Positions 1-8,448 of a DNA stretch of 64,000 nucleotides are shown one piece after another. Position 1 is the first letter of the stretch; each line of letters opens with the position of its first letter. The translations under genes were made by a program, and so were the position numbers. This DNA is from Streptomyces sp. WAC05374 (GTDB lineage Bacteria > Actinomycetota > Actinomycetes > Streptomycetales > Streptomycetaceae), in contig NZ_SMNQ01000014.1 in assembly GCF_004353505.1 (NCBI RefSeq), positions 1-64,000 of the forward strand, read 5' to 3'. Below the pieces are notes generated by a model. That model saw nothing but the letters and a program-made list of their open reading frames with translations. It did not search any database and was not told the origin of the DNA.

Positions 1-353
<353 letters not shown>

Positions 354-378
354 CGTACGCGGGAGCGGCCCGCGTACG
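354..378. terminator. Stem-loop downstream of the hypothetical gene at 397-1056
   Basis: A perfect 10-bp stem (CGTACGCGGG paired with CCCGCGTACG) closes a 5-base loop, agcgg. It begins 19 bases past the stop codon of the leftward gene ending at 397. No T tract is present, as is usual for Streptomyces terminators. Confidence 0.6.
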
Positions 379-396
379 GCGTGGTGGCCGGAACGG

Positions 397-1056
397 TCAG
401 GGGGTGTCCGGGCGGGCGGCCTCCGGGTCGCCGTGGATCTCGTCCTCGTCGAAGACCGCGCTCACGTCGAAGCGGCAGATCACCCGGCCCGGGTCGGCCT
501 GGTCGAACGGGGTGCTCAGCCACTCGCCCGCTTCCGGGAGCTCGTCCGCGGCCGCGACCCACAGCGTGGAGTCGCCCTCCTCCAGACCGAATTCCTTGTG
601 CCGCGAAGCGATCTCGTCCGGCTCGAACTCGCCGAAGAGCACGCCGAGTGCCGCGTGCACGCTCGTGCCCACCACGGCGGCGGCGTCCGCGCCGTCGTCC
701 TCCCGGTCGAGGTCCGCGATGCGCTGCGCCTGGGCCAGCAGCCGCTGTGGCTCGGCCACCGCGTAGTCGCGGCGGATCAGCACCGTCAGCGCGTTCGGCG
801 CCTCCGGGCCCTCGTACGGCGGCAGGGAGTCCTCCACGCCGGGGATCTCGAACGGCGTGACCTCGTCGTAGCGGTCGTAGAGCCGCTCGTCGTAGGCCTC
901 GGCCGCGGTGGCGAGGGCGTTGAAGGCGGCGTAGACGGCCGGGTCGTCATCACCCGTGCGGTTCTCGACCGCCTCCAGGTGACGGTCCAGTGCGGCTTTG
1001 ACCGCCTCGGCGGCGGCGCGTACCTCGGCAGCGGTGGGCTGCGCAGCATCAGACAT
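397..1056 (-). CDS. Hypothetical acidic soluble protein
   Basis: This 219-residue protein is rich in Asp, Glu and Ala, with no signal peptide, membrane segment or motif I can name. I start it at the ATG at 1054-1056 (MSDAAQPTAAE); an upstream in-frame ATG at 1095 would add 13 unlikely residues and run into the divergent gene's start region. It resembles conserved Streptomyces hypothetical proteins of this length found beside the DUF5703 gene, but I cannot name a function. It is transcribed leftward, divergently from the DUF5703 gene with about 47 bp between starts, and is followed by a stem-loop at 354-378. Confidence 0.75.
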   Translation of the reverse strand: MSDAAQPTAAEVRAAAEAVKAALDRHLEAVENRTGDDDPAVYAAFNALATAAEAYDERLYDRYDEVTPFEIPGVEDSLPPYEGPEAPNALTVLIRRDYAVAEPQRLLAQAQRIADLDREDDGADAAAVVGTSVHAALGVLFGEFEPDEIASRHKEFGLEEGDSTLWVAAADELPEAGEWLSTPFDQADPGRVICRFDVSAVFDEDEIHGDPEAARPDTP

Positions 1057-1103
1057 AGTGCAGACGCTATCCGTACCGGGCCGGTGCCCGCACAATAGAT
1101 GCG

Positions 1104-1292
1104 ATGCCGGAATACGAATTTGTCGACGTGTACGTACCTCGCGGGGTCTCCCGCAAGGAGGCGACCCGTCTGCTGACCGACCATGCCGAGTACGGACACT
1201 GGGAGTTGGACCGCCTGAGTCTGCACCGGGACGGCAGCCGCCGTGTGCGGCTGCGCCGGCGCATCATTCGTCAGGTGCGCGCCACCTGGTGA
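1104..1292 (+). CDS. DUF5703 family small basic protein
   Basis: This 62-residue protein begins MPEYEFVDVYVPRGVSRKEA and ends in an Arg-rich tail (RLRRRIIRQVRATW). It matches the highly conserved actinomycete DUF5703 family in sequence and length as I remember it; the function is unknown. It has no signal peptide or membrane segment. It is divergent from the hypothetical gene at 397-1056 and is followed by a strong stem-loop at 1307-1342, so it is probably a monocistronic unit. Confidence 0.85.
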   Translation: MPEYEFVDVYVPRGVSRKEATRLLTDHAEYGHWELDRLSLHRDGSRRVRLRRRIIRQVRATW

Positions 1293-1306
1293 GGGTGGCG
1301 AACGGA

Positions 1307-1342
1307 ACGGAGCGGGCCCCGCGATCATGGGGCCCGCTCCGT
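1307..1342. terminator. Bidirectional stem-loop terminator between DUF5703 and chpC
   Basis: A perfect 14-bp stem (ACGGAGCGGGCCCC with GGGGCCCGCTCCGT) closes an 8-base loop, gcgatcat. It lies between two convergent genes, 15 bp after the DUF5703 stop and 20 bp before the end of chpC, so it can terminate both. Confidence 0.85.
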
Positions 1343-1362
1343 CGTGTCCGCGGGAGCGGGGG

Positions 1363-2181
1363 CTACGCGGACTGCCGGGTGCGACGGTAGAGGACCGTGC
1401 CCCCGAGCAGCAGGCCCGCGCCCGCCGGGATCAGCATGCCGAGCGGGGCTCCACCGGTCAGCGCGAGCTCGTCGTCCGCCTTCGGCGGGGTGACGGTCTG
1501 CGTGCCGGGCTCGTTGGGCTCGATCGGTGAACCGGGCTCGTCCGGGCTGTCCGGCGTCCCGGGCTTGCCGGGCTCACCCGGCTCACCGGGCTTGCCGGGC
1601 TCGTCCGGCTTCCCCGGCTCGTCGGGCTCGTCGGGGTTGCCCGGCTCATCGGGGTTCCCGGGGTTGCCCGGCTCGTCCGGGTTCCCGGGGTTACCGGGCT
1701 CGTCCGGGTTCCCGGGGTTGCCCGGCTCGTCCGGGTTCCCGGGGTTGCCCGGCTTGCCCGGCTTGTGCGGGTGGCCGTTGGCGCACTCGTTGCCGAACGC
1801 CGGGTTCAGCCCGCCGACGACGTTGACGCTGTTGCCGCACGCGTTCACCGGCACGTTCACCGGCGCCTGGACGTTGTTCCCGGACGCGACGCCCGGGGAA
1901 TTGGCGGCCGCCCCGCTCGCCTTGGCACCGCTGGACTTGTTGACGCACTTGTTCCCGAACGACGGGTTCAGTGCCCCGACGACGTTCACGGTGTTGCCGC
2001 ACGCGTTCACCGGCACGCTCACCGGCGCCTGCACATTGTTCCCGGACGCGACGCCGGGGGAATTGGTCGCGGCTCCGTGCGCGTCGGCGCCCGTGTGCGC
2101 CTGGGCGAATCCCCCACCGAGGGCGAGTACGCCGCCCGCGGCCGCCACGATGGTCAGGCCCTTTCGCGTGACCTGTCGCAT
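1363..2181 (-). CDS. chpC: Long chaplin, cell-wall-anchored (ChpA/B/C class)
   Basis: The 272-residue precursor carries a signal peptide (residues 1 to about 28, ending AQA) and two chaplin domains at about 33-78 and 88-133. Each domain has the paired Cys and the NACGNxVNVVG...NPxFGN pattern. A Pro/Gly/Asp/Glu-rich spacer of imperfect GNPDEP/GKPDEP repeats follows at about 138-218. The C terminus is a sorting signal: LALTG at 239-243, a hydrophobic segment and RRTR. LAxTG is the substrate type of class E sortases. Long chaplins anchor the amyloid rodlet coat of aerial hyphae. It lies just downstream of the short chaplin chpH but behind a terminator, so it probably has its own promoter. The chpC assignment rests on the chpH neighbourhood; the spacer looks longer and more collagen-like than I expect for ChpC. 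Confidence 0.93.
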   Translation of the reverse strand: MRQVTRKGLTIVAAAGGVLALGGGFAQAHTGADAHGAATNSPGVASGNNVQAPVSVPVNACGNTVNVVGALNPSFGNKCVNKSSGAKASGAAANSPGVASGNNVQAPVNVPVNACGNSVNVVGGLNPAFGNECANGHPHKPGKPGNPGNPDEPGNPGNPDEPGNPGNPDEPGNPGNPDEPGNPDEPDEPGKPDEPGKPGEPGEPGKPGTPDSPDEPGSPIEPNEPGTQTVTPPKADDELALTGGAPLGMLIPAGAGLLLGGTVLYRRTRQSA

Positions 2182-2250
2182 AGCTGGTTCCCTGCCTTCT
2201 GGGCTTTCCGTATATGCCTCCGGGCACAGCGCACGGAGGCCGAATGTCCA

Positions 2251-2287
2251 CCGGCCCCGGAGCGCATGGCGCGCGCTCCGGGGCCGG
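2251..2287. terminator. Stem-loop between chpH and chpC
   Basis: A perfect 15-bp stem (CCGGCCCCGGAGCGC with GCGCTCCGGGGCCGG) closes a 7-base loop. It lies 36 bp beyond the chpH stop and about 70 bp before the chpC start on the same strand, which suggests that the two chaplin genes are separately transcribed. Confidence 0.8.
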
Positions 2288-2322
2288 CCGGGCTCAGACC
2301 CCTGAGGGGTCGAGGCTCAACG

Positions 2323-2556
2323 TCAGTCGTTGACGCAGACGTTCCCGAAGGCCGGGTTCAGCAGGCCGATGATGTTCACCGTGTTGCCGCAGGCGTTGAC
2401 CGGGATGTGGATGGGAACCTGGATCACATTGCCCGAAATGACACCGGGGGAGCCCACGGCGGCACCCTGCGCACCCGCATCGGCGACGGCCATGCCGGCG
2501 CCCGCCAGGACCAGTCCACCGGTGGCGGCCGCGACAGCGGCGACCTTCTTGATCAT
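2323..2556 (-). CDS. chpH: Short secreted chaplin ChpH
   Basis: This 77-residue precursor has a Sec signal peptide (MIKKVAAVAAATGG... to about residue 26) followed by a single chaplin domain. That domain carries the two conserved Cys (NACGNTVNIIG and NVCVND) and ends almost immediately after them. Length and sequence fit the short chaplins, which are secreted, form surface amyloid and lower surface tension so aerial hyphae can emerge. The start ATG at 2554-2556 is preceded by AAGGAGGAAT, an excellent ribosome binding site. It is transcribed toward chpC with a terminator between them. Confidence 0.96.
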   Translation of the reverse strand: MIKKVAAVAAATGGLVLAGAGMAVADAGAQGAAVGSPGVISGNVIQVPIHIPVNACGNTVNIIGLLNPAFGNVCVND

Positions 2557-2745
2557 TATTCCTCCTTGTTGGCAATGCGGTCCCAGCCGCGGACCGCACC
2601 ACCTGTAACGACAGGGAGGTATTCGAGCTACGACCCGATGACTCCGTTCACCCTTTTCGGTCAGATGTGCACACGCGGGCGATTATTGGAGTTTCGTTTC
2701 AGCCGACTATTCCAGGTAATAGGTCCAGGGTGCCGGCCCCCTGCC

Positions 2746-4077
2746 TCAGCTCGCGTCGATGAAGCGGTCCAGCACGCGGACGCCGAATTTCAGGCCCTCC
2801 ACCGGAACGCGCTCGTCCACGCCGTGGAACATGCCCGCGAAGTCCAGCTCGGGGGGGAGCTTCAGCGGTGCGAAGCCGAAGCAGCGGATGCCGAGGTCGT
2901 CGAAGGACTTGGCGTCCGTACCGCCGGAGAGCATGTACGGCACCGCCCGGGCGATGGGGTCCTCCGCCTTGAGCGCGGACTGCATGGCGTCCACCAGGTC
3001 CCCGTCGAAGCTCGTCTCCAGCGCCTTGTCGGCGTGCACGTCCTCGCGCCGGACGCGCGGCCCGAGCAGCCGGTCGAGGTCGGCCAGGAACTCCTCCTCG
3101 TACCCCGGCAGGAAGCGCCCGTCGACGTGGGCGGTCGCCTGTCCGGGGATGACGTTGACCTTGTAGCCGGCGCCGAGCATGGTCGGGGCGGCGGAGTTGC
3201 GCAGGGTGGCGCCGATCATCTTGGCGATGCCGCCCAGCTTGGCGAGCGTGGCGTCCATGTCCTCCGGGTCCAGCGGGGTGCCGAGCGCGTCGGACAGCTC
3301 GTCGAGGAAGGACCGCACGGTCTTGGTGACCCGTACCGGCCAGGTGTGCCGGCCGAGCCGCCCCACCGCCTCGCACAGCTCGGTGATGGCGTTGTCGCGG
3401 TTGGTCATCGAGCCGTGGCCGGCCGTGCCGTCGACGGTCAGCCGCATCCAGTGCATGCCCTTCTGGGCGGTCTCCACCAGGTACAGGCGCAGGTTCTCGT
3501 TGACCGTGAAGGAGAAGCCGCCGACCTCGCCGATCGCCTCGGTGACGCCCTCGAACAGGTCGGGGTGCTTGTCGACCAGGTAACGGGCGCCGTACGTGCC
3601 GCCCGCCTCCTCGTCGGCGAGGAACGCCAGCACGATGTCCCGCGGCGGCTTCCGGCCGCTGCGCAGCCGGTCCCGTACGACCGCGAGGGTCATCGCGTCC
3701 ATGTCCTTCATGTCGACCGCGCCGCGTCCCCAGACGCAGCCGTCGGCGATCTCGCCGGAGAACGGGTGGTGCGTCCAGTCGTCGGCGTTGGCCGGGACGA
3801 CGTCGGTGTGGCCGTGGATCAGGAGGGCCGGCCGGGAGGGGTCCTCGCCGGCGATGCGCGCCACGGTGGAGGCGCGTCCCTTGTGGGACTCGATGATCTT
3901 CGGCTCGAGCCCCACCTCGGCGAGCTTCTCGGCGACGTACTCGGCGGCCGCCCGCTCCCCCGGGCCCGAGTGGTCGCCGTAGTTGCTGGTGTCGATCCGG
4001 ATGAGGTCGCGGCAGAGGCCGGTGACCTCGTCCTCGCCCCTGACGGTGGCGGTTCGCGCCGTGCTCGACTCGCTCAC
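2746..4077 (-). CDS. M20/M25 family metallopeptidase (dipeptidase-like)
   Basis: This 443-residue zinc hydrolase has the M20 layout. HGHTDVVP holds the first metal-binding His and the catalytic Asp, VWGRGAVDMKD holds the bridging Asp, and ADEEAGG holds the catalytic Glu and a metal-ligand Glu. A dimerisation/lid domain occupies the middle, and a C-terminal His (MFHGVDERVP) supplies the last ligand. Members cleave small peptides or N-acyl amino acids in the cytosol; substrate cannot be told from sequence. I choose the GTG at 4075-4077 (VSESSTART) because GGGAGGAA precedes it by about 6 bases; the ATGs further upstream lack such a site. It is transcribed leftward, divergent from the tRNA-Leu. 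Confidence 0.9.
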   Translation of the reverse strand: MSESSTARTATVRGEDEVTGLCRDLIRIDTSNYGDHSGPGERAAAEYVAEKLAEVGLEPKIIESHKGRASTVARIAGEDPSRPALLIHGHTDVVPANADDWTHHPFSGEIADGCVWGRGAVDMKDMDAMTLAVVRDRLRSGRKPPRDIVLAFLADEEAGGTYGARYLVDKHPDLFEGVTEAIGEVGGFSFTVNENLRLYLVETAQKGMHWMRLTVDGTAGHGSMTNRDNAITELCEAVGRLGRHTWPVRVTKTVRSFLDELSDALGTPLDPEDMDATLAKLGGIAKMIGATLRNSAAPTMLGAGYKVNVIPGQATAHVDGRFLPGYEEEFLADLDRLLGPRVRREDVHADKALETSFDGDLVDAMQSALKAEDPIARAVPYMLSGGTDAKSFDDLGIRCFGFAPLKLPPELDFAGMFHGVDERVPVEGLKFGVRVLDRFIDAS

Positions 4078-4219
4078 GCTCGTTCCTCCCGCGTAGCTGC
4101 TGCTGGGTGCTCCCATCCTGCCCCCTCCCCCGGCGCGCATGGGGGCGTGATCGGGCACTCCCAATGTTTGCTATGGTTTTCCACGTCGGAACGGCCACGG
4201 GCCGCGAGACAGACACCTT

Positions 4220-4304
4220 GTCCGGGTGGCGGAATGGCAGACGCGCTAGCTTGAGGTGCTAGTGCCCTTTATCGGGCGTGGGGGTTCAAGTCCCCCCTCG
4301 GACA
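4220..4304 (+). tRNA. tRNA-Leu (anticodon GAG)
   Basis: The 85-nt gene folds as a class II tRNA. The acceptor stem GUCCGGG pairs with CUCGGAC (one G-U), with discriminator A at 4304. The anticodon stem CUAGC/GCUAG encloses the loop UUGAGGU, giving anticodon GAG for CUC/CUU Leu codons. A long variable arm and the T-arm GGGGGUUCAAGUCCCCC follow. CCA is not encoded. A strong stem-loop follows at 4313-4344. Confidence 0.97.
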
Positions 4305-4312
4305 CAGAGAGA

Positions 4313-4344
4313 GCGCGGGTCCGGTCGGCAGACCGGGCCCGCGC
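4313..4344 (+). terminator. Terminator of tRNA-Leu
   Basis: The hairpin GCGCGGGTCCGGTC / GACCGGGCCCGCGC has a 14-bp stem with one G-U pair and a GGCA loop. It begins 9 bases after the tRNA and ends in TTCC. It precedes the ROK gene start at 4383. Confidence 0.8.
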
Positions 4345-4382
4345 TTCCGTGTGGACGGGCTTCGCATAGGCTCGGCCGCACC

Positions 4383-5621
4383 ATGAAGAACACTCCCGGT
4401 CCGCTGGAGCCCAAGGCCGACAAGGACACCGTGCGGCGGCACAACCTCAGCCTGGTGCTGCGGGCCGTGCACGACGAGGGCGAGGCGACCCGGGCGGCGG
4501 TCGCGGCGCGGGTGGGGCTCACGCGGGCGGCGGTGTCGTCACTGGTCGAACAGCTCCTGGCGGGCGGGTTCCTGACCGAGCGGGGCAAGACGTTCAGCGG
4601 GCAGGCCGGGCGGCCGGGCACGGCGCTGCGGGTGGCGCGCACCGGTCCGGCCGGGCTGGGCGTCGAGATCAACGTCGACTACGTCTCCGTGTGCGTGGTG
4701 GACCTCTCCGGTGCCGACCGGGTGCGGCTGACCGAGCAGGTGGACAACCGGGGCGCGGCGCCCGGCGAGGTGCTGGGGCGGGCCGCGCGGATCGCGGCGC
4801 GGACGCTGGAGTCGGCGGCGGGGCAGGAGCTGTACGCGGCGGGGGCGCGGCTCGCGCTGCCCGGGCTGGTCTCCGCCGGCACGGTGCTCCAGGCGCCGAA
4901 CCTCGGCTGGGACCGGGTGGCCGCGGAGGGGCTGTTCGGGGAGGCGCTGGGCGCCCTGCGGCCGGGCCGGCCGGCGCTGCCGGTGGGATCGGACAACGAG
5001 GCGAACGCGGCGGCGCTGGCGGAGCTGTGGTTCGGCGGGCCGGAGCCAGTGCGCAGCTTCGTGTACCTCACGGGCGAGATCGGGGTGGGCGGCGCGGTCG
5101 TCGTCGGCGGTGAGCTGCTGCGCGGGGCGCACGGGTTCGCCGGGGAGATCGGACACGTGGTCGCGGACGCGGACGGGCCGGAGTGCCGGTGCGGTTCGCG
5201 GGGGTGCCTGGAGCAGTACGCGGGTCAGGCCGCGCTGCTGCGGGACGCGGGCCTCGACGAGGCGTCCGGCCTGCCCGGGGTGGCGGAGCTGGAACGGCGT
5301 GCCCGCGCCGGTGACGTCCGGACGGTGGCGGCGCTGGAGCGGGCCGGGCGGATGCTGGGCCTGGTGGTGTCCGGGGCGGTGAACCTGCTGGACCCGGAGG
5401 CGGTGGTGCTGGGCGGGATCTACCGGCCGTTGATGCCGTGGCTGGGTCCGGCGGCGGACCGGGAGCTGGCCCTGCGGGTGGTGTCGGGGCTGTGGCCGGC
5501 GGGCGGTGGGCGGCTGCGGGGTTCGTCGTCGTCCGGGGACGCGGCGCGGGGTGCCGCCGCGCTGGTGGTGCGGGACGTGATGGCCGACCCGGCGGGGTAC
5601 GCGGGCCGCGCGGAGCGGTGA
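4383..5621 (+). CDS. ROK family repressor, probable xylose repressor (XylR-like)
   Basis: This 412-residue protein has an N-terminal winged helix-turn-helix (residues about 20-75, with ATRAAVAARVGLTRAAVSSL) fused to a ROK sugar-kinase-fold domain. The ROK signature includes GEIGH and the zinc site CRCGSRGCLEQYAG. ROK repressors bind sugars and release operators upstream of sugar genes. Its position, convergent with xylA and next to xylB, makes xylose the likely inducer. That is inference; N-acetylglucosamine- or glucose-responsive ROK proteins look similar. I start at the ATG at 4383 (MKNTPGPLEPKADKD), ahead of the DNA-binding domain. It may use its own promoter just after the tRNA terminator. 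Confidence 0.88.
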   Translation: MKNTPGPLEPKADKDTVRRHNLSLVLRAVHDEGEATRAAVAARVGLTRAAVSSLVEQLLAGGFLTERGKTFSGQAGRPGTALRVARTGPAGLGVEINVDYVSVCVVDLSGADRVRLTEQVDNRGAAPGEVLGRAARIAARTLESAAGQELYAAGARLALPGLVSAGTVLQAPNLGWDRVAAEGLFGEALGALRPGRPALPVGSDNEANAAALAELWFGGPEPVRSFVYLTGEIGVGGAVVVGGELLRGAHGFAGEIGHVVADADGPECRCGSRGCLEQYAGQAALLRDAGLDEASGLPGVAELERRARAGDVRTVAALERAGRMLGLVVSGAVNLLDPEAVVLGGIYRPLMPWLGPAADRELALRVVSGLWPAGGGRLRGSSSSGDAARGAAALVVRDVMADPAGYAGRAER

Positions 5622-5727
5622 CCGTACCGGGCCGGCCGGAGGTCGGTCGCGGCCGGCCACGGTCGGGGCGGGGACGGCGCCCGGTCAGGCCGGCCGCGCC
5701 CGCCGGGCAGATGGCGGCCGGGCGGTC

Positions 5728-6897
5728 TCAGCGGGTGGCCAGGAGGTGCTCCAGGGCGAGCTGGTCGAGGCGCTCGAAGGCCATGGAGCGCGCGGCCGCG
5801 GCGGCGGGGTCGAAGGTCTCGTACGCGGAGGGGTCCGCCAGCAGCGCGGCGAGGCCGTCGTCGGCGGTGGGGCGGGCCAGGTCGGGGAGGCGCGAGGCGG
5901 TGAGGGCGGCCCGGACCTCGGGGTCCGCCCGGAAGGCGGCGGCGCGCTCCTTGAGGATCAGATAGTTGCGCATGCAGTTCCTGGCGGACTCCCAGACGCC
6001 CTCGGAGCCGTCGGTGCGCACGGGCTTGAAGTCGAAGTGGCGCGGGCCGTCGTAGCGGGCGCTCTCGAGCAGGTCGACCAGCCAGAACGCCTGGCGGAGG
6101 TCGCCCGCGCCGAAGCGGAGGTCCTGGTCGTACTTGATGCCGGACTGGCCGTTGAGGTCGATGTGGAAGAGCTTGCCGGCCCACAGGGCCTGGGCGATGC
6201 CGTGGGGGAAGTTGAGGCCCGCCATCTGCTCGTGGCCGACCTCGGGGTTGACGCCGACGAGTTCGGGGCGTTCAAGGCGGTCGATGAAGGCGAGGGCGTG
6301 GCCGATGGTGGGCAGGAGGATGTCGCCGCGCGGCTCGTTGGGCTTGGGCTCGATGGCGAAGCGCAGGTCGTAGCCCTGCTCGGTGACGTACTGACCGAGC
6401 ACGTCGAACGCTTCCTTCATGCGGTCGAGGGCGGCGCGTACGTCCTTGGCGGCGCCGGACTCCGCGCCCTCGCGGCCGCCCCAGGCCACGTACACCGTGG
6501 CGCCGAGCTCGACGGCCAGGTCGATGTTGCGGATGGTCTTGCGCAGCGCGTAGCGGCGTACGTCGCGGTCGTTGGCGGTGAAGGCGCCGTCCTTGAAGAC
6601 GGGGTGCGTGAACAGGTTGGTGGTGGCCATGGGCACCTTCATGCCGGTGCGGTCCAGGGCCGCCCGGAACCGCTTGACCACGGCCTCGCGGTCGGCGTCC
6701 GAGGACCCGAAGGGGATCAGGTCGTCGTCGTGGAAGGTGACACCGTACGCACCGAGGGCGGCGAGGCGCTCCACGGACTCGACGGGATCGAGGGCGGGGC
6801 GGGTCGCGGTGCCGAAGGGGTCGGCGCCCTGCCAGCCGACGGTCCAGAGCCCGAAGGTGAAGCGGTCCTCGGGTGTGGGGATGAAGCGTTCCGACAT
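5728..6897 (-). CDS. xylA: Xylose isomerase
   Basis: This 389-residue protein has the length and motifs of class I Streptomyces xylose (glucose) isomerases. These are FTFGLWTVGWQG at the N terminus, the catalytic-His region VTFHDDDL, WGGREG, the metal-binding IEPKPNEPRGD, NPEVGHEQM and HIDLNGQ. It converts D-xylose to D-xylulose in the cytosol with Mg2+/Mn2+. The ATG at 6895-6897 has GGAGGACGGAAC ahead of it. It is divergent from xylB, with an 83-bp shared promoter region rich in A/T, and convergent with the ROK regulator. All family landmarks I know are intact. Confidence 0.97.
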   Translation of the reverse strand: MSERFIPTPEDRFTFGLWTVGWQGADPFGTATRPALDPVESVERLAALGAYGVTFHDDDLIPFGSSDADREAVVKRFRAALDRTGMKVPMATTNLFTHPVFKDGAFTANDRDVRRYALRKTIRNIDLAVELGATVYVAWGGREGAESGAAKDVRAALDRMKEAFDVLGQYVTEQGYDLRFAIEPKPNEPRGDILLPTIGHALAFIDRLERPELVGVNPEVGHEQMAGLNFPHGIAQALWAGKLFHIDLNGQSGIKYDQDLRFGAGDLRQAFWLVDLLESARYDGPRHFDFKPVRTDGSEGVWESARNCMRNYLILKERAAAFRADPEVRAALTASRLPDLARPTADDGLAALLADPSAYETFDPAAAAARSMAFERLDQLALEHLLATR

Positions 6898-6910
6898 GTT
6901 CCGTCCTCCG

Positions 6911-6940
6911 GTCTATTTGTTTTCTCACATTACTAATACG
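6911..6940. promoter_or_regulatory. A/T-rich candidate operator between xylA and xylB
   Basis: The 83-bp gap between the divergent xyl genes contains a striking A/T-rich island, including ATTACTAAT, an ATTA-C-TAAT palindrome at 6929-6937. ROK-family operators are typically A/T-rich repeats of TTACTAA type. The placement fits a shared xylAB operator, but I see only this half-length palindrome. Confidence 0.4.
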
Positions 6941-6980
6941 CTACGGATGCTCCCCGGCCAAGACGTCTGAGAGGTACGCG

Positions 6981-8426
6981 ATGCCGTCGTCCCCGGCAGT
7001 CATCGGGGTGGACAGCTCCACCCAGTCCACCAAGGCGGTCGTCGTGGACGCCTCCTCCGGGCGCGTCCTGGCCACGGGCCGGGCCGCGCACACGGTGACC
7101 GGCACGGCCGGTGCCCGCGAGAGCGACCCCGAGCAGTGGTGGCGGGCGCTCGCCGAAGCCGTCGCCCGCGCCCTGGCAGGGCTCGACGCCCGGGCGGTCA
7201 CCGGCATCGCGGTCGCCGGCCAGCAGCACGGGCTGGTCACCCTGGACGCCTCCGGCCGCCCGCTGCGCCCCGCCCTGCTGTGGAACGACACCCGCAGCGC
7301 GCCGCAGGCCGCCGCCCTGACCGCGAAGCTGGGCGCGGAGGGCTGGCTGGCCCGTACCGGCTCCGTACCGGTGGCGTCGATGACGGCCGCCAAGTGGCGG
7401 TGGCTGTGCGAGCACGAGCCGCGCACGGCGCGGGCGGCGGCCGCCGTGCGCCTCCCCCACGACTTCCTGACCGAGCGCCTGAGCGGGACGGCCGCCACCG
7501 ACCCGGGCGACGCGTCCGGCACCTGCTGGTACTCCCCCGCGACCGGGGCGTACGACTCCGGTCTGCTGGACCTGCTGGAGCTGGACGCGGCCCTCCTCCC
7601 GGCCGTCGCGCCCACCGGCGCCACCCGGGCCGGGTCGCTGACCGCCGCCGCGGCGCGGGAGCTGGGCCTGCCGGAGGGCATCGCCGTCGCCGCGGGCACC
7701 GGGGACAACATGGCCGCCGCGGTCGGCCTCGGGCTGGGCGGGCAGGGCCTGCTGGACCACCCGGTGGTCTCCCTCGGCACGTCGGGCACGGTCTTCGCGG
7801 CGACCCGCACCCGCCCCGCCACGGCCGCGCTCGCGGGCTTCGCCGCCACCGACGGGGCCGGCGTCCACCTGCCGCTCGGGTGCACCCTGAACTGCACGCT
7901 CGCCGTCGACAAGGTGGCCGCGCTGCTGGGCCTGGACCGCGAGGACGCCGTACCCGGCGGCGAGGCCGTTCTGCTGCCGTACCTCGACGGCGAGCGCACG
8001 CCCGACCTTCCCCATGCCTCGGGGCTGCTGACCGGGCTCCGCCACGCCACCACCCGGCAGCAGCTCCTCGGCGCCGCCTACGAGGGGGCCGTGTTCACCG
8101 TGCTGCGGGCCCTGGACGCCCTGCCCCGCACGGGCGAGGACGTGCCGCTGCGGCTCATCGGCGGCGGCGCCCGGGGGCGTACGTGGGTCGAGACCGTGCG
8201 CCGCCTGTCCGGGCGGCCGGTCGTCCTGCCCCGTGCCACCGAGCTGGTCGCCCTCGGTGCCGCCGCGCTGGCGGCGGGCGCCACGACCGGCGAGGACCCG
8301 GTGGCCGTCGCGACGAACTGGGGCGGCGGGACGGGCGAGACGCTGCCTCCGGTCGCGCGGGACCGTGCCGCCTGGGACCGGATCGCCGCCGCCCTGCCCG
8401 CCGCCGGAGCCCTGGGGCGGCCGTGA
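6981..8426 (+). CDS. xylB: Xylulokinase (FGGY family)
   Basis: This 481-residue sugar kinase phosphorylates D-xylulose to xylulose 5-phosphate for the pentose phosphate pathway. The N-terminal actin-like domain begins with the phosphate loop GVDSSTQSTK. The substrate region AGQQHGLVTLD...RPALLWNDTR and the DNMAAAVGLG segment are typical of XylB, and the C-terminal domain has IGGGARGRTWVETV for ATP binding. It is divergent from xylA and followed after 22 bp by a pseudouridine synthase gene on the same strand, which is probably unrelated in function. Confidence 0.95.
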   Translation: MPSSPAVIGVDSSTQSTKAVVVDASSGRVLATGRAAHTVTGTAGARESDPEQWWRALAEAVARALAGLDARAVTGIAVAGQQHGLVTLDASGRPLRPALLWNDTRSAPQAAALTAKLGAEGWLARTGSVPVASMTAAKWRWLCEHEPRTARAAAAVRLPHDFLTERLSGTAATDPGDASGTCWYSPATGAYDSGLLDLLELDAALLPAVAPTGATRAGSLTAAAARELGLPEGIAVAAGTGDNMAAAVGLGLGGQGLLDHPVVSLGTSGTVFAATRTRPATAALAGFAATDGAGVHLPLGCTLNCTLAVDKVAALLGLDREDAVPGGEAVLLPYLDGERTPDLPHASGLLTGLRHATTRQQLLGAAYEGAVFTVLRALDALPRTGEDVPLRLIGGGARGRTWVETVRRLSGRPVVLPRATELVALGAAALAAGATTGEDPVAVATNWGGGTGETLPPVARDRAAWDRIAAALPAAGALGRP

Positions 8427-8448
8427 CGAGGGCGTATACCGTGGGCGG

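Noticed and set aside
1765..4254. Long plus-strand frame of 829 codons through chpH and the M20 gene
   Set aside because: It is antisense to recognised genes with excellent family motifs and reflects third-position GC bias; no ribosome site or family match.
4220..4304. tRNA-Leu 3' end as a phage or ICE attachment site
   Set aside because: I saw no second copy of the tRNA 3' end and no integrase in the window.
5622..5663. GGCCGGCC repeats between the ROK gene and xylA as a terminator
   Set aside because: Only 8-bp G/C arms with a long loop; they could pair, but the signal is too weak against the background.
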